A stretch of 55,301 bases of DNA, taken from contig NZ_SMOA01000014.1 in NCBI RefSeq assembly GCF_004353985.1, positions 1 through 55,301 of the forward strand, in the 5' to 3' direction. The notes under the pieces were generated by a model. That model was not told where the DNA came from. It saw only the letters and a list, made by a program, of their open reading frames with translations, and did not search any database. Source of the stretch: Paracraurococcus ruber (lineage in GTDB: Bacteria > Pseudomonadota > Alphaproteobacteria > Acetobacterales > Acetobacteraceae). Positions within the stretch are counted from its first letter, which is position 1; every line of letters begins with the position of its first letter. Of this stretch, positions 54,066-55,301 are shown piece by piece. Position numbers and translations under genes: made by a program.

Positions 54066-55154
54066 ATGGGCCAGTCGAACACGGTGCGGGTGGCGGTGCT
54101 GCCCGGCGACGGCATCGGGACGGAGGTGACGGAGGCGACGCTGGCGGTGCTGGAGCCGCTGGCGAAGCGCCATGGCATCGGCATCGCGACCGAGACCCTG
54201 CCGGCTGGCGCCTTCCACTACCAGGCGACCGGCGACGGGTTTCCCGAAGCCAGCTTCCGCGCCGCGGCCGCCGCCGATGCCATCCTCCTCGGCGCCATGG
54301 GCTGGCCCGGCATCCGCCAGGCGGACGGGACCGAGATCGCCCCGCAGCTCGACCTGCGCTTCCGGCTCGGATTGTACGCCGGCGTGCGGCCGGTGCGGGC
54401 CATCCCCGGCGTGCCGGTCGCGCTGGCCGATCCGCGCGCGCGGGGGATCGACCTGGTGCTGATCCGCGAAAGCACGGAAGGGTTGTTCCACTCCCGCGGG
54501 AAGGGGCTGGTGACGGAGGAACTGGCGGAGGAGACGCTGCGCATCACCCGGACAGTGACCGAGAAGCTCTCCCGCTTCGCCTTCCGCCTCGCGCAGCGGC
54601 GCAGCGCACAGCGCGGCCGGCCGGGCAAGGTGACGCTGGTGGACAAGGCCAATGTCTTCCGGGCCTTCGCCTTCATGCGGTCGGTCTTCGACGGCGTGGC
54701 GGCGGAGTTCCCGGGGGTGGGCAGCGGCCACCACTATGTGGATGCGATGGCGCTCGACCTGGTCCGCAAGCCCTGGGAGTTCGACGTGCTGCCGACCGAG
54801 AACATGTTCGGGGACATCCTGTCCGACCTCGGCGCCGGGCTGGTGGGCGGCATGGGGTTTTCTCCCTCCGCCGATATCGGCGACGAGCATGCGGTGTTCC
54901 AGCCGGCGCATGGCACCGCGCCGGACATCGCCGGTCAGGGGATCGCCAACCCGACCGCGACGCTGCTCTCGGCGGCGATGATGCTGGACTGGCTGGCCTC
55001 CCGCGGGGCGGGGCAGGGCTTCGCGGATGCGGCGACGGAGCTGGAAGGCGCGGTGGACCGGGCCTTCGCGGCGGGGCTGCGGACGGCCGATATCGGCGGC
55101 AGGGACGGGACCGTGGCGACGGCGAAGGCCGTGCTGGCGCGGATCGGCGGATGA
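54066..55154 (+). CDS. Isocitrate/isopropylmalate-family dehydrogenase (362 aa)
   Basis: NAD(P)-dependent beta-decarboxylating dehydrogenase of a 2-hydroxyacid. Start of fold RVAVLPGDGIGTEVTEATLA; substrate Arg motif LRFRLGLYAGVRPVRAI; LVLIRESTEGLFHSRGKG; catalytic KVTLVDKANVFRAF (Lys); metal Asp residues in HHYVDAMALDLVRKPWEFDV and MFGDILSDLGAGLVGGMGF; adenosine loop FQPAHGTAPDIAGQGIANP. The RESTEGL motif is closer to isocitrate/homoisocitrate/tartrate-type enzymes than to LeuB, so the substrate is open. Start 54066 with GGGAGGG. Divergent from the acyl-CoA dehydrogenase operon. Confidence 0.92.
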   Translation: MGQSNTVRVAVLPGDGIGTEVTEATLAVLEPLAKRHGIGIATETLPAGAFHYQATGDGFPEASFRAAAAADAILLGAMGWPGIRQADGTEIAPQLDLRFRLGLYAGVRPVRAIPGVPVALADPRARGIDLVLIRESTEGLFHSRGKGLVTEELAEETLRITRTVTEKLSRFAFRLAQRRSAQRGRPGKVTLVDKANVFRAFAFMRSVFDGVAAEFPGVGSGHHYVDAMALDLVRKPWEFDVLPTENMFGDILSDLGAGLVGGMGFSPSADIGDEHAVFQPAHGTAPDIAGQGIANPTATLLSAAMMLDWLASRGAGQGFADAATELEGAVDRAFAAGLRTADIGGRDGTVATAKAVLARIGG

Positions 55155-55182
55155 CCGCGGCGCGGCGGAGGAGGCGGGGGGC

Positions 55183-55301
55183 GTGATCACGCGGCGGGGC
55201 CTGCTGGACGGCATCGCGGCAGCGGGCGGGGCGCGGGCGGCCATCGCGGCGCTGGCGGCGCTGGGCGGGCTGCCGGCAACCCCCGCCGCGGCCGCCCCGC
55301 C
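55183..55301 (+). CDS. Exported protein, N-terminal part only (runs off right edge)
   Basis: A frame starting at GTG 55183, with GGAGGAGG upstream, is open to the end. It begins MITRRGLLDGIAAAGGARAA and continues IAALAALGGLPATPAAAAP, which looks like a twin-arginine-type export signal (TRRGLLDG). Such leaders occur on flavoprotein oxidoreductases and other cofactor enzymes, but nothing of the mature protein is visible. Confidence 0.55.
   Translation, partial: MITRRGLLDGIAAAGGARAAIAALAALGGLPATPAAAAP

Overview
The window looks like a piece of chromosome from a very GC-rich alphaproteobacterium, most likely in or near the Acetobacteraceae (Roseomonas-like). The reasons are the overall base composition, the protein types (LpxI, long acidic-tailed S2, TctC/Bug binding proteins, an HTH-CarA fusion) and the gene orders rpsB-tsf-pyrH-frr-uppS-cdsA-dxr-rseP-bamA-skp-lpxD-fabZ-lpxA-lpxI and yqeY-dnaG-rpoD. 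This is inference from recognition, not from a database search. I see no rRNA, tRNA, CRISPR array, insertion sequence or phage gene.

Layout. 1-3.2 kb: the start of a secreted protein running off the left edge, a possible small gene, an MFS transporter and a divergent alpha/beta hydrolase. 3.4-7.9 kb: a tight five-gene operon for light sensing and bilin synthesis (kinase-less phytochrome, STAS protein, soluble MCP-like signalling protein, heme oxygenase, PcyA-type bilin reductase). 8-13.6 kb: ABC-F ATPase, an orphan antitoxin-like gene, a methyltransferase, threonine ammonia-lyase and GreA. 13.8-20.3 kb (minus strand): carA, a short-chain dehydrogenase, a LysE exporter, a small membrane protein and carB. 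20.4-25 kb: yqeY, dnaG, rpoD. 25-31 kb: GNAT acetyltransferase, amidase, a TctC/Bug binding protein, a Gly/Tyr-rich lipoprotein and a polytopic membrane protein. 31-45.5 kb: the large translation / isoprenoid / envelope cluster from rpsB to lpxI. 45.5-49.4 kb: glyoxalase I, YcjX and YcjF-like proteins and a membrane-anchored retropepsin-like protease. 49.6-54 kb (minus): two acyl-CoA dehydrogenases followed by two Bug proteins. 54-55.3 kb: an isocitrate/isopropylmalate-type dehydrogenase and the start of an exported protein.

The strongest candidate for an undescribed system is the operon at 3405-7878. The heme oxygenase would make biliverdin, and the ferredoxin-dependent bilin reductase next to it, with all its catalytic residues, would reduce it. 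The phytochrome carries a cysteine in its GAF domain at the exact position that binds reduced bilins in cyanobacterial and plant phytochromes, and also the N-terminal cysteine typical of biliverdin-binding bacteriophytochromes. The conserved GAF histidine after it is replaced by aspartate. The phytochrome has no kinase. Instead the operon supplies a STAS protein lacking the usual phosphorylatable serine and a cytosolic MCP signalling hairpin, so the output probably runs through protein interaction or a chemosensory array.

A second notable point is carA. Its product has an N-terminal helix-turn-helix domain, and a GGGAA-N5-TTCCC palindrome fills exactly the 17-bp spacer of a plausible promoter directly upstream, with a second copy 38 bp away. 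This suggests that a biosynthetic enzyme subunit regulates its own gene.
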